A DNA stretch of 64,000 nucleotides from Curtobacterium sp. MCLR17_036 (GTDB lineage Bacteria > Actinomycetota > Actinomycetes > Actinomycetales > Microbacteriaceae), in contig NZ_CP126269.1 in the NCBI RefSeq assembly GCF_003234445.2, forward strand, positions 1,364,001 through 1,428,000, in the 5' to 3' direction. Position 1 is the first letter of the stretch. Each line of letters begins with the position of its first letter. Positions 1-7,876 of the stretch are shown piece by piece. The notes under the pieces are model-generated. The model did not search any database, was not told where the DNA came from, and worked only from the letters and a program-made list of their open reading frames with translations. Position numbers and translations under genes: made by a program.

Positions 1-644
1 CGGTGACGCCCGGTGCGATGGGCCGTCCGCTGCCCGGTGTGTCGGTCACCCTGCTCGACCCGCTGACCGGACGACCGGGCGACGAGGGCGAGGTGTGCCT
101 CGACCTCACCGAGCGACCCGTCAACCTGATGGCGGAGTACCTCGGCGACCCGGACCGGACCGCCGCGGCGGTGCGCGACGGCTTCTTCCACACCGGCGAC
201 ATCGCGGTGCGGTCCGCGGACGGGGAACTCACCTTCGTCGGCCGGACCGACGACGTCTTCAAGTCGTCGGACTACAAGGTCTCACCGTTCGAGGTCGAGA
301 GCGCGCTGCTGCAGCACCCCGCCGTTGCGGAGAGCGCCGTCGTGCCCGCGCCCGACGACGCCCGGCTGAACGTCGTGAAGGCCTACGTCACGCTCGCGTC
401 CGGTTGGGAGGCGACGGCCGACACCGCCGAGCAGGTGCTGGCGTTCGCCCGGACCGCGCTGCCGGCCTACGCGCGGGTCCGCCGCGTCGAGTTCGGGGAG
501 CTGCCGAAGACGATCTCGGGCAAGATCCGTCGCGTCGAGCTGCGCGAGCGCGAGGAACGTGCCGTCACGGACGGTGTGCGGCTCGAGGGGGAGTGGCGGG
601 ACGACGAGTTCCCGGGACTCCGTCGGGTGGTGCCGAGCGACTGA
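1..644 (+). CDS. AMP-binding acyl-CoA synthetase, C-terminal part (5' end outside window)
   Basis: This is the last 214 or so codons of an acyl-CoA/acetyl-CoA-type synthetase, which activates a carboxylic acid as an acyl-adenylate and passes it to CoA. The visible part holds the A8 hinge region (TGDIAVRSADGELTFVGRTDD, followed by FKSSDYKVSPFEVE) and the A10 motif with the catalytic lysine (LPKTISGKIRRVE). The FKSSDYKVSPFEVE wording resembles medium-chain (ACSM-like) enzymes, but substrate cannot be read from this end alone. The adenylation core lies upstream of the window. The next gene is convergent, and its stop lies only a few bases from this stop. Confidence 0.9.
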   Translation, partial: VTPGAMGRPLPGVSVTLLDPLTGRPGDEGEVCLDLTERPVNLMAEYLGDPDRTAAAVRDGFFHTGDIAVRSADGELTFVGRTDDVFKSSDYKVSPFEVESALLQHPAVAESAVVPAPDDARLNVVKAYVTLASGWEATADTAEQVLAFARTALPAYARVRRVEFGELPKTISGKIRRVELREREERAVTDGVRLEGEWRDDEFPGLRRVVPSD

Positions 645-647
645 CGC

Positions 648-1148
648 TCAGCGCTCCTCGCTGACGACCGCCCGTTGGCGGTCGTACTGGCCCCGCGTGC
701 GGTGTCCGCCCATGGCGCGGACGAGTCGGCCGCGTGCGTTCCGGGTCGCGAGGAACCAGGCGCCCTCGGCGACCGCCAGGCAGGGCACTGCCACGGCCAG
801 TCCGACGAGGACCTGTCGGCCGAGGCTGGTCCGCCACGGGACGCCGCTCAGCTCGAGAGCCGTGAACACCAGTGCGGCGACCACGATCGCGATCGGCGTG
901 CTCCAGAGCCGTCGCACGGTGCTGCGCCGCGCGTCGTCGAGCGCGGTCGCCGAGGCGAGCTCGAGCGTCGACCCGACGTGCTCGGTGGGCTCGCCCCCGG
1001 TGACGAGCGCGTGTCGGGCGCCACCGGCTGCCGGACCGTCCTCGACGAGCGGCGTCCAGAGCACGTCGTCGAGGAACTCCACCTCGCCGTCGACGACGAA
1101 CCAGCCGCCCTCGTGTTCCTGCCCGGTCTCCTGCACGTTCGCGTCCAC
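648..1148 (-). CDS. Hypothetical two-TM membrane protein
   Basis: This 166-residue protein was not recognised. Residues 1-75 are acidic and soluble, and two hydrophobic segments follow (about 84-103, IAIVVAALVFTALELSG, and 112-133, QVLVGLAVAVPCLAVAEGAW), ending in a basic tail. The GTG start at 1148 is preceded by CAGGAT and six bases, matching the leaderless pattern seen elsewhere here. It is convergent with the acyl-CoA synthetase and sits downstream of the MFS gene on the same strand with a gap of about 54 bp, so it might be co-transcribed with it. Function unknown. Confidence 0.6.
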   Translation of the reverse strand: MDANVQETGQEHEGGWFVVDGEVEFLDDVLWTPLVEDGPAAGGARHALVTGGEPTEHVGSTLELASATALDDARRSTVRRLWSTPIAIVVAALVFTALELSGVPWRTSLGRQVLVGLAVAVPCLAVAEGAWFLATRNARGRLVRAMGGHRTRGQYDRQRAVVSEER

Positions 1149-1202
1149 GTGCTCATCCTGGCAGGGATCGTCGCGGCGGGCACCCCCGCGAGCGGGGCAC
1201 AG

Positions 1203-2429
1203 TCAGGCCGACGGCGCGGGGTCCGTCGTGACGCGCCGGACGCTGCGAGTCGACGCCGCGGCCACGGTGGCGAGCACGATCGCGGCGGCGCACCCGAGCA
1301 GTGTGGTGGTCGACCCGACGGCGTCGGCGAGCGGCCCGACGAGCGCCTCGCCGAAGGGCACGGCGACGAAGGACCCCACCATGTCGTACGAGTAGACCCG
1401 GGCCAGCACCCCGCGCGGCACGTTCGACTGCAGCGCGTGGTCCCACGCGATCGAGAACAGCTCGAGGGCGACACCACCGAGTGCGAACGCCACGACCAGC
1501 GTCGGCAGTGCCGGAGCGACCCCGAGCGCGATCGCCGGCAGCGCGGTCACGGCCATCAGCGCGACGCCGATGCCGAGGGCCCGTCGGGGCCGCCACCGCA
1601 GCGCGAGGAGCGCGCCGAGCCCGAGCCCGACGGTCTGCGCGGCGACCACCAGGCCCCAGCCCGCGCGCCCGAACGTCTCGTCGGCGACCACCGGACCGAG
1701 CACGGTCGTCGCCCCCACGAAGGCGGCGTTCAGGACGGTGAACTGCGCGACCACGGTCCACACCCACCGGCGTCCGGAGAACTCGACCCACCCCTCCCGC
1801 AGGTCGGCGAGCACCGACGGTCGTTCCGCCGCTGCCGGGGCCGCTGCCCGGGGGAGCCGGACCCGGGTGTAGAGGAGAGCGGCCACGGCGAAGCCTGCCG
1901 CGTCGACGGCGAGCCCCCATCCCGCGCCGACGGCCGCGACGAGCGCCGCCCCGGCGGAGGCGCCGACCACGGTGCCGGTGTTCACGCCGAGGCGCACCAC
2001 GGCGTTGGCGGGGCGGAGCGCCGGTTCCGGCACGGTCTCCGGCACCATCGCGGCGGTCGTCGGCAGGCTGACGGCCGCGACGGCGCCGTTCAGGACGCTG
2101 AGCGCCACCAGGAGCGGCACGGTCGCCGTTCCGGTGAGGACGAGGGCGGCGACGGTCGCCTGGGTGACCGCGGCACCGATCGAGGTGGAGACGAGCACGA
2201 CGTCGCGGGGGAGCCGGTCTGCCACGATGCCGCCGAACAGCAGGACGGCGACGTTCGCGACCGACCGTGCCGCCACCACGAGGCCGAGGTCGGCCGGCGA
2301 GCCGGTCAGGTCGAGCACCGCGAAGGCCAGGGCGATCGGGGCGACCGCGTTGCCGACGATCGACACCGTGCGTGCCGCGACGAGCCAGCGGAAGGCCGGG
2401 TACCGGAGCACGCCACCCGCGGCGCTCAC
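1203..2429 (-). CDS. MFS transporter (drug-efflux-like)
   Basis: A 408-residue protein with about 12 hydrophobic segments, the normal size for the major facilitator superfamily. The first half has the loop LRYPAFRWLVAARTVSIVGNAV typical of MFS exporters of the enterobactin-exporter/DUF894 kind, and the loop between TM2 and TM3 is ADRLPRD (variant of the family GxLaDRxGRr motif). The start overlaps the stop of the upstream ArsR-type regulator by 4 bp (ATGA), so the two form a translationally coupled unit. That arrangement suggests a regulator controlling its own exporter. Substrate cannot be inferred. Confidence 0.85.
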   Translation of the reverse strand: MSAAGGVLRYPAFRWLVAARTVSIVGNAVAPIALAFAVLDLTGSPADLGLVVAARSVANVAVLLFGGIVADRLPRDVVLVSTSIGAAVTQATVAALVLTGTATVPLLVALSVLNGAVAAVSLPTTAAMVPETVPEPALRPANAVVRLGVNTGTVVGASAGAALVAAVGAGWGLAVDAAGFAVAALLYTRVRLPRAAAPAAAERPSVLADLREGWVEFSGRRWVWTVVAQFTVLNAAFVGATTVLGPVVADETFGRAGWGLVVAAQTVGLGLGALLALRWRPRRALGIGVALMAVTALPAIALGVAPALPTLVVAFALGGVALELFSIAWDHALQSNVPRGVLARVYSYDMVGSFVAVPFGEALVGPLADAVGSTTTLLGCAAAIVLATVAAASTRSVRRVTTDPAPSA

Positions 2430-2947
2430 GGGCGACGCAGGGGGAACATCGACACGGTCATCGAGACCGGGACGGAGCCGGGCGTCCGTGGCCGCTGGGC
2501 AGCTGCGTGCAGCAGGGCGGACGCCTCGCCGACGTGCCGCACGACCCGGCGCCAGGTCTCCGGCCCGACCCAGAGCTCGGCGTCCGTGGAGATCGCCGGC
2601 CCGTCGACACGGTGCTGCGCCCGTCGTCGGAGCTCGTCGACCTGGGCGTCGAGGTAGCGGAGCCGTTCGTCCACCGCGACGGCGTCGGGCCGGGCGTCGA
2701 CGTCGAACGGCACCGCGGACGACTCGTGCCGGTAGCGCTTCGCGTCGCCGCCGCGCAGGCGGACGACCTCGACGACCGTCACGAGTCCCGCGCGCTCGAG
2801 CACGCGGAAGTGGTAGCTGGCCGTGGCCTGGGACAGGCCGAGCTCGCGGGCGGCCTCGGCCGCGCTCATCGCCGTGCTCGTGACCAGGGAGAGCAGCCGG
2901 AGCCGGACGGGGTGGGCGGTGGCCCGCAGGGCGTCGAGGGTGGACAT
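2426..2947 (-). CDS. ArsR-type winged-helix transcriptional regulator
   Basis: A 173-residue regulator with an N-terminal winged helix (residues 1-75: LDALRATAHPVRLRLLSLV, then SAAEAARELGLSQATASYHFRVLERAGLV as the helix-turn-helix and recognition helix). This is the HTH_20/ArsR type that usually pairs with MFS genes. The C-terminal part (about 90-173) is helical and resembles the ligand or dimer region of that group; no metal-binding Cys pair is visible. A possible promoter reads TTTGCA, 18 bp, GACGAT, then six bases to the ATG, so the transcript may be leaderless. It is coupled to the MFS gene and probably represses this operon; that last step is inference. Confidence 0.85.
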   Translation of the reverse strand: MSTLDALRATAHPVRLRLLSLVTSTAMSAAEAARELGLSQATASYHFRVLERAGLVTVVEVVRLRGGDAKRYRHESSAVPFDVDARPDAVAVDERLRYLDAQVDELRRRAQHRVDGPAISTDAELWVGPETWRRVVRHVGEASALLHAAAQRPRTPGSVPVSMTVSMFPLRRP

Positions 2948-3072
2948 GCGCTCATCGTCGCCGGAGACCGCCGGACCTGCAAACGGCTCTTTGGGGGTCG
3001 CGCACGTGTCACCGTGGACACACGCGGTGCGGTCCCGTTCGCCGTCGCGGGCGGAGCGGTCAGGATGGGCGC

Positions 3073-3849
3073 ATGCGCACGCACCCCGTCCTCGGACTCC
3101 TCGCCGCTGTGACGGTCGCGGTCGGAGTCCTCCCGCTCACGGCGTGTTCGGCCGCCGAGGGGCTGGCGCGTGACGCCCTCGCCGGCGACGGCGACGGGCG
3201 CTGCCCGAGCGCATCCGGTCCGTTCCCCGATCAGGACGTCCCGCCGGCACCCGAACCGGACCCCGATCCGGAAGCCACCCTGGACCCGTTCGTCGCGACG
3301 TCGGTCCGTGACACGCTCGCCACGGTCCGGGCCCTGCCCGCCGTGCAGCGCGCGACCGAGACGACGACGAACGCGCCGAGCACGACCGCCGACCCCTCGT
3401 GTCCGACGCGGTGGGTGACCGTGCACCACTTCTCGTCGCGCTTCACCGTCGAGATGGACGCCGACGCCACACCGGGCCAGGCGGGAGCGGTGCCGACGAC
3501 CATGGCCGAGGGCCTGGCCTGGACGGGTGTCGACCTCACGCTGACCGTGCCGGCGGGCGACGGCCACATCGCGAGCGTCGTGCACTACGACGGCACCTTC
3601 GACCAGCGGATCCCCGAGACGACGTCCACGGCGGTGGCCGACGGCCTGGCGACGCTCGCCGCGACCCCGCACGTCACCGGTCTCGACGCCTCAATCCCGT
3701 ACACGATGCGGGTGGACTACGGCTCGCTGACGATCGGCGTCGACTCGACCGACCAGGCCGTGCTCGACCGGGTCCGCGCGGTGATCGACACGACGGCGTT
3801 CCGCGACACCACCCTGCACGGCTCGTACGGCAACGGCGCGAAGCCCTGA
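3073..3849 (+). CDS. Predicted lipoprotein, unknown function
   Basis: A 258-residue exported lipoprotein. It has a signal peptide ending in the lipobox LTAC (Cys at residue 25), then an acidic Pro/Asp linker (PAPEPDPDPE, about residues 59-68) and a soluble domain. The rest, with short alternating beta-type stretches, matches no family I recognise. The ATG at 3073 follows CAGGAT and six bases, which fits a leaderless start. It is divergent from the ArsR regulator across about 125 bp. A run of GAAGCA repeats begins 17 bp after its stop. Confidence 0.7.
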   Translation: MRTHPVLGLLAAVTVAVGVLPLTACSAAEGLARDALAGDGDGRCPSASGPFPDQDVPPAPEPDPDPEATLDPFVATSVRDTLATVRALPAVQRATETTTNAPSTTADPSCPTRWVTVHHFSSRFTVEMDADATPGQAGAVPTTMAEGLAWTGVDLTLTVPAGDGHIASVVHYDGTFDQRIPETTSTAVADGLATLAATPHVTGLDASIPYTMRVDYGSLTIGVDSTDQAVLDRVRAVIDTTAFRDTTLHGSYGNGAKP

Positions 3850-3865
3850 CGCCACGGTCGCACTC

Positions 3866-3913
3866 GAAGCAGAAGCAGAAGCAGAAGCAGAAGCAGAAGC
3901 AGGAGCAGGACCA
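3866..3913. repeat. Hexanucleotide repeat (GAAGCA)n
   Basis: Six perfect tandem copies of GAAGCA (3866-3901) are followed by two degenerate ones (GGAGCA, GGACCA). The run lies between two same-strand genes and ends 9 bp before the -10 element TACCCT of the downstream gene. It therefore covers the region where a -35 contact would fall. Confidence 0.95.
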
Positions 3914-3922
3914 GCCGTGAGC

Positions 3923-3928
3923 TACCCT
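3923..3928 (+). promoter_or_regulatory. Leaderless -10 element of the gene at 3936
   Basis: TACCCT followed by 7 bases and the GTG start. The spacing equals that of the other leaderless starts in this window and was used to choose the start. Confidence 0.6.
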
Positions 3929-3935
3929 CGCACTC

Positions 3936-4421
3936 GTGATCACGACACCTCGACCCGGTGCCCGTCCGACCGTCTCGGACGAGGGACCGCAGCGCCAGCT
4001 CACCGACCGCGCCACCCCGGAGCGGTGGGGCCGCCTGCTCGCCGGGGCGCTCGCCCTGCCCGACGTGGTCGAGGGCCACAGCCAGGTGTCCCCGGTGTCG
4101 TCCCGTGCCCTGTTCCTGCGGGACCGCTCCGAGCACGTCGTGCCGTGGAGTTCGCTGGCGCCGGAGGGCCGGCTCGAACCGGTGCACCTGCACGGTGTCG
4201 ACGACACCTCGGTGCACCTCTGCCTGCCGGCGGAGCGTGGTCGGCAGCTCACCGAGCTCGGCTGGGCGATCCCGCACCAGTACGAGGACTTCGGCACCGA
4301 GTTCCTGGTCTACGGCCCGCGGGACGACGACGAGGTCGCGGTCGTCCTGTCGGTCATCGAGGAGAGCCTGGCCTTCGCCCGCGACCCCGGAGACGAGCGG
4401 CCGGCCCACAGCCCGACGTGA
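3936..4421 (+). CDS. Luciferase-family (DUF5519-like) small protein
   Basis: A 161-residue soluble protein. The stretch VHLHGVDDTSVHLCLP, followed by LTELGWAIPHQYEDFGTEFLVYGPRDDDEVAVVL, resembles the DUF5519/'luciferase family' proteins of actinobacteria: a short alpha/beta domain with H-x-H, a GWA(I/E)PH motif and a PRD-E region. I place it there from motif memory only, and no enzymatic activity is established for such small members. The GTG start is set by the -10 element 7 bases upstream. Confidence 0.55.
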   Translation: MITTPRPGARPTVSDEGPQRQLTDRATPERWGRLLAGALALPDVVEGHSQVSPVSSRALFLRDRSEHVVPWSSLAPEGRLEPVHLHGVDDTSVHLCLPAERGRQLTELGWAIPHQYEDFGTEFLVYGPRDDDEVAVVLSVIEESLAFARDPGDERPAHSPT

Positions 4422-4457
4422 AGCAGGGCCCCACGAATCGAGTGCCCCGCGATGGGA

Positions 4458-4478
4458 ATACTCCCACAGTGGGTGTAT
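4458..4478. promoter_or_regulatory. Candidate PadR operator (21-bp inverted repeat)
   Basis: The half-sites ATAC and CCCAC are mirrored by GTGGG and GTAT about a central A, with single mismatched bases between the blocks. The right end overlaps the -10 element TATGGT (4476-4481) of the PadR gene. Such a position suits autorepression by the regulator encoded immediately downstream. Confidence 0.65.
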
Positions 4479-4481
4479 GGT
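4476..4481 (+). promoter_or_regulatory. Leaderless -10 element of padR-type gene
   Basis: TATGGT, seven bases, then ATG at 4489. It overlaps the inverted repeat at 4458-4478. Confidence 0.6.
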
Positions 4482-4488
4482 CGACGAC

Positions 4489-4848
4489 ATGAGCACGACC
4501 GAACTCCGTGAACCCGCCTTCTGGGTCCTGACCAGCCTGACCGGCGGTCGCCGACACGGCTACGCGATCATCCAGGCGGCCGCCGAGCTGTCCGACGGCC
4601 GGACGACACTCGCGGTCACCACGCTGTACGCCACGCTCGAGCGCCTCGAGCAGGCCGGCCTGGTGCGCGGCGACGGCGACGAGGTCGTCGGTGGTCGCCT
4701 GCGGCGGTACTTCGTGATCACCGACGAGGGCCGCCAGCGGCTCTCCGACGAGGCAGCGCGACTCGACGCGAAGCTCCGGGTCCTGCGGAGCCGCCTGACG
4801 ACGCCGGGCGCGACCGGTACTCCGCGCACCGCCGGGGGAGCGGCATGA
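4489..4848 (+). CDS. PadR family transcriptional regulator
   Basis: A 119-residue winged-helix protein. Residues 8-30 (EPAFWVLTSLTGGRRHGYAIIQ) and 36-60 (GRTTLAVTTLYATLERLEQAGLV), then the wing GGRLRRYFVITDEGRQRL, are the PadR signature. The protein is short, with only a brief helix after the DNA-binding domain, as in the minimal PadR-s2 group. The ATG at 4489 was preferred to the in-frame ATG at 4477 because 4477 lies inside the -10 element. It overlaps the following membrane protein by 4 bp (ATGA), the usual arrangement in which such a PadR regulates its neighbour. Confidence 0.9.
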   Translation: MSTTELREPAFWVLTSLTGGRRHGYAIIQAAAELSDGRTTLAVTTLYATLERLEQAGLVRGDGDEVVGGRLRRYFVITDEGRQRLSDEAARLDAKLRVLRSRLTTPGATGTPRTAGGAA

Positions 4849-5879
4849 GCGCCGACGCGACCGCATCGCGCACCGACCGCGCAAGCACAGAGCGGATGAG
4901 CACGAAGCGGATGAGCACGAAGCAGATGAGCACGAGGCAAATGAGCACAGAGCAGCGGTACCGCCGGCTGATGGGCTGGTACCCGCGGTCCTGGCGGACG
5001 GCGCACGAGGACGCCTTCGTCGGCACCCTGCTCGACGTCGCCGACGCCGAGGGGCGCGACGCTCCCACAGCACGGGAACGCGCCGCCGTCATCGGCCACG
5101 GTGTGACCGCGCGACTCGACCGACTCGTGGTGCCCGGGGTGCGTGACGCCGGCAGCACCATCGCGCTGACGACGGGCGCGGGCCTGGCGCTCGCCGAGTT
5201 CCTGGTGAGCAGCTGGGCACCGTGGATCCGGGGCAACCCCGCGCCGCAGGAGATGGTGCAGGTCGGTCCGTTCCGCGACACCGGTCCCGTCTTCGCCGCG
5301 CTGTGGGTCGTCGCGCTCGTGGCGGCGCTCACCGGCCGGTGGGCCATCGGTCGGGTCGCGCTCGTCGTCTGCACCGCGGCGGCCGTCGTCTCCCCGCACT
5401 GGTTCGTCCGGTACCCCGGGGTGTGGAGCGTCGACCGGGGCACGCTGGCGCTGTTCGCCGCGTGCGCGGTGGTCGCCCTGATCGGGCGTCCGCTCCGCAG
5501 CCACCACACGGCCGCGGCGACCGCCGGGTGGCTGCTCCTCGGCGTCGCGAGCTACACCGCCGTCGGTACGGAGCCGGGGGCGTGGCTCAGCAGCCGTGAC
5601 CTGTGGAACGGCAACCTGTACGCCTGGTACGCCGTCGTGCTCGTCGAGGTCGCGGCCGTCGGCCTGGCGATCGCCGGGCACTGGCGCGTCGTCTTCACCA
5701 TCACGCTCGGGTTGACGCCGTACGCGCTCACCGTGGTCGGGAACGAGCTGCGCGGCATCCTCACGGGGAGCGGCTCCGCGGCCGTCGTCGCGCTGCCGGT
5801 GGCGTTCGGGCTGCTCCTGCTCGTGCTGCACAGCAGCGGTCGTCTCGACCTGCGGGAGCGCACGCCGACCTCCGTCTGA
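4845..5879 (+). CDS. PadR-coupled multi-TM membrane protein
   Basis: A 344-residue membrane protein. Residues 37-80 (RYRRLMGWYPRSWRTAHEDAF, then LLDVADAEGR) form the cytosolic prefix often found on actinobacterial membrane proteins encoded beside PadR or sigma-factor genes. From about residue 105 it has roughly eight to ten hydrophobic helices. The first 36 residues are unusual: a (M)ST(E/K)(R/Q) pentapeptide is repeated, encoded by 15-bp direct repeats, with four extra in-frame ATG codons. The start at 4845 is preferred because GGGGGAG lies five bases before it and it overlaps the padR stop. Function unknown. Confidence 0.8.
   Translation: MSADATASRTDRASTERMSTKRMSTKQMSTRQMSTEQRYRRLMGWYPRSWRTAHEDAFVGTLLDVADAEGRDAPTARERAAVIGHGVTARLDRLVVPGVRDAGSTIALTTGAGLALAEFLVSSWAPWIRGNPAPQEMVQVGPFRDTGPVFAALWVVALVAALTGRWAIGRVALVVCTAAAVVSPHWFVRYPGVWSVDRGTLALFAACAVVALIGRPLRSHHTAAATAGWLLLGVASYTAVGTEPGAWLSSRDLWNGNLYAWYAVVLVEVAAVGLAIAGHWRVVFTITLGLTPYALTVVGNELRGILTGSGSAAVVALPVAFGLLLLVLHSSGRLDLRERTPTSV
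4884..4958 (+). repeat. 15-bp tandem repeat at the 5' end of a CDS (five units)
   Basis: Five 15-bp units of the form AGCACGAAGCGGATG, in frame with the gene. They encode ST-E/K-R/Q-M. Units 1-4 end in ATG, giving four internal in-frame start codons at 4896, 4911, 4926 and 4941. Confidence 0.9.
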
Positions 5880-5969
5880 CGGCGCGCCCACTGCCGCACA
5901 GCAACGAACGCCACGGCGCGCCCGCGCATCTCCCCCCAACGGCGGACGCGGCCGTCCGTGCCGCTGCAA

Positions 5970-5975
5970 TAGCGT
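5970..5975 (+). promoter_or_regulatory. Leaderless -10 element of ABC exporter operon
   Basis: TAGCGT, seven bases, then GTG at 5983. This moves the start from the upstream in-frame GTG at 5974, which lies inside the -10 element. Confidence 0.65.
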
Positions 5976-5982
5976 GGCGCTC

Positions 5983-6933
5983 GTGATCGAAGTCGACCAT
6001 CTCACCAAACAGTACGGTCCCAAGACCGCCGTGGACGACGTCTCCTTCGTCGTCCGCCCCGGTAGCGTGACCGGCTTCCTCGGCCCGAACGGTGCCGGGA
6101 AGTCCACCACGATGCGCATGATCATGGGCCTCGACGAGCCCACGTCGGGGCGGGCGATCGTGAACGGCCGGCCGTACCGGACGTTCCGCGACCCGCTGCG
6201 GCAGGTCGGCGCGCTGCTCGAGGCGAAGGCGGTGCACTCCGGACGGAGCGCGTACAACCACCTGCTCTCGCTCGCCGCGACGCACGGCATCCCGAAGTCC
6301 CGCGTGCACGAGGTCATCGACATGACCGGCCTCGACGCGGTCGCGAAGAAGCGCGTCGGCGGGTTCTCGCTCGGCATGGGGCAGCGTCTGGGAATCGCTG
6401 CCGCACTGCTCGGCGACCCGAAGACCCTCATCCTCGACGAGCCGGTCAACGGTCTCGACCCGGACGGCGTCGTGTGGGTCCGGCAGCTCGCCCGGCGGAT
6501 GGCCGCCGACGGCCGCACCGTCTTCCTCTCCAGCCACCTCATGAGCGAGATGGCGCAGACCGCCGACCGCGTCGTCGTGCTCGGCCGCGGCAAGGTGCTC
6601 GCGGACGCCCCGATCGCCGAGTTCGTCGCGGGCGCGAACGCCGCCTCGGGCGTCGGCGCCGACGGCACCCCGAACGGCGGCGGCAGCCGCGTCGTCGTCC
6701 GCACGCCGTCGCCCGACCAGCTCTTCCACGCCATCGGGCCGAACGCGTCGGTCACGCAGCGCGAGGACGGCTCGTTCCTCGTCGTCGGCCCGGACGCCCC
6801 GACCGTCGGCACCATCGCCGCGCAGGCGGGCGTCGTCCTGCACGAACTCACCCCGACCGGCGCGAGCCTCGAGGAGGCCTACATGGCCCTCACCCGCGAC
6901 GACGTCGAGTACCGATCGGAGGGCACCCGATGA
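5983..6933 (+). CDS. ABC transporter ATP-binding protein
   Basis: A 316-residue ATPase of the DrrA/CcmA-like exporter class. It has Walker A GPNGAGKST (about residues 35-43), a signature region in the form FSLGMGQRLGIA, Walker B LILDEPVNGLD and the switch histidine in LSSHLM. A C-terminal extension of about 100 residues follows the core, as usual in these exporters. Its stop overlaps the permease start by 4 bp (ATGA), so the two proteins are made together and presumably form an export complex at the inner face of the membrane. Cargo unknown. Confidence 0.92.
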   Translation: MIEVDHLTKQYGPKTAVDDVSFVVRPGSVTGFLGPNGAGKSTTMRMIMGLDEPTSGRAIVNGRPYRTFRDPLRQVGALLEAKAVHSGRSAYNHLLSLAATHGIPKSRVHEVIDMTGLDAVAKKRVGGFSLGMGQRLGIAAALLGDPKTLILDEPVNGLDPDGVVWVRQLARRMAADGRTVFLSSHLMSEMAQTADRVVVLGRGKVLADAPIAEFVAGANAASGVGADGTPNGGGSRVVVRTPSPDQLFHAIGPNASVTQREDGSFLVVGPDAPTVGTIAAQAGVVLHELTPTGASLEEAYMALTRDDVEYRSEGTR

Positions 6934-7781
6934 CCGCCACCGCGCCCGCCCACAAGACCGTCCCCGACTCCGTCGGGCTGTCGTTCCCCCGGCTCGTCCG
7001 GAGCGAGTGGATCAAGTTCCGCAGCATCCGCTCCACCGTCTGGTGCTTCGCGATCATCGCGGTCGTCACCATCGGCATGGCGGCCCTCGTGGGCCAGGCC
7101 GTGAACAGCGGCGGCACCGACGTCCCCACCGAGCAGGCGAACGCCAGCTTCGTGCTCATCAACACGGTGAGCGTGAACCTGACGGCGCTCGTCGTCGGCG
7201 TGCTCGGCGTGCTCATCATCTCCGGTGAGTACGGCACCGGTCAGATCCGCTCGACGTTCACCGCGGACCCGGGCCGAGTCGGCGTGCTGCTCGCGAAGGC
7301 CACCGTGCTGGCCGTCGCGACGTTCGTCGTCAGCGTGGTCGCGACGGCGATCGGCGCGCTCCTGGCCCTCGCCCTGCAGGCCTCGAACGGCGCCCACCCC
7401 GAGGTCGGCGACCCGGCGGTCTTCATGCCGATCCTCGGCGCGTCCGTCCTCGTCACGCTCGTCGCCCTGCTCGCGTTCGGCATCGGCCTGCTCGTCAAGT
7501 CGAGCGCCGCCGGCATCGCGATCACGCTCGGCCTCATGCTGGTCGTCCCGACGATCCTGCAGCTGGCCGCCGCGCTCACGAACGCCGACTGGCTGCTGGA
7601 CCTGTCGCAGTTCCTGCCCCTGCAGGCCGGTGCGCAGCTCATCACCTACTCGAGCGGCGCACCGGCCCCCGAGCAGACCGGCATCGTCCTGAACGGCTGG
7701 GGCGGCTTCGGCGTCCTCGCGGCCGAGGTCGTCGTCGTGGGGGCACTCGCCCTCGTGGTCACCCGCCGACGCGACGTCTGA
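6930..7781 (+). CDS. ABC-2 type transporter permease
   Basis: A 283-residue membrane protein with about six hydrophobic helices. The soluble N-terminus contains VRSEWIKFRSIRSTVWCF, the SEWxKxRS(I/V)RS lead-in typical of actinobacterial ABC-2 permeases. The mid-region ISGEYGTGQIRSTFTADPGR is also characteristic of the family. It is translationally coupled to the ATPase and followed by a strong hairpin terminator, so the pair is a complete two-gene operon. Confidence 0.9.
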   Translation: MTATAPAHKTVPDSVGLSFPRLVRSEWIKFRSIRSTVWCFAIIAVVTIGMAALVGQAVNSGGTDVPTEQANASFVLINTVSVNLTALVVGVLGVLIISGEYGTGQIRSTFTADPGRVGVLLAKATVLAVATFVVSVVATAIGALLALALQASNGAHPEVGDPAVFMPILGASVLVTLVALLAFGIGLLVKSSAAGIAITLGLMLVVPTILQLAAALTNADWLLDLSQFLPLQAGAQLITYSSGAPAPEQTGIVLNGWGGFGVLAAEVVVVGALALVVTRRRDV

Positions 7782-7792
7782 CGCGACCACCT

Positions 7793-7840
7793 GACGGACG
7801 GGAGGCCCGGTGCCGGCTGGTACCGGGCCTCCCGTCCGTC
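7793..7840. terminator. Perfect 19-bp stem hairpin after ABC operon
   Basis: The arms 7793-7811 and 7822-7840 are exact reverse complements (19 bp, GC-rich), with a 10-base loop at 7812-7821. There is no T-tract, which is common for actinobacterial terminators. Confidence 0.85.
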
Positions 7841-7864
7841 TCGTGCAAGCGTCCACCGCCCCCG

Positions 7865-7870
7865 TAGGCT
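7865..7870 (+). promoter_or_regulatory. Leaderless -10 element of the lipoprotein gene at 7877
   Basis: TAGGCT, six bases, then GTG at 7877. Confidence 0.6.
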
Positions 7871-7876
7871 GCCGAC

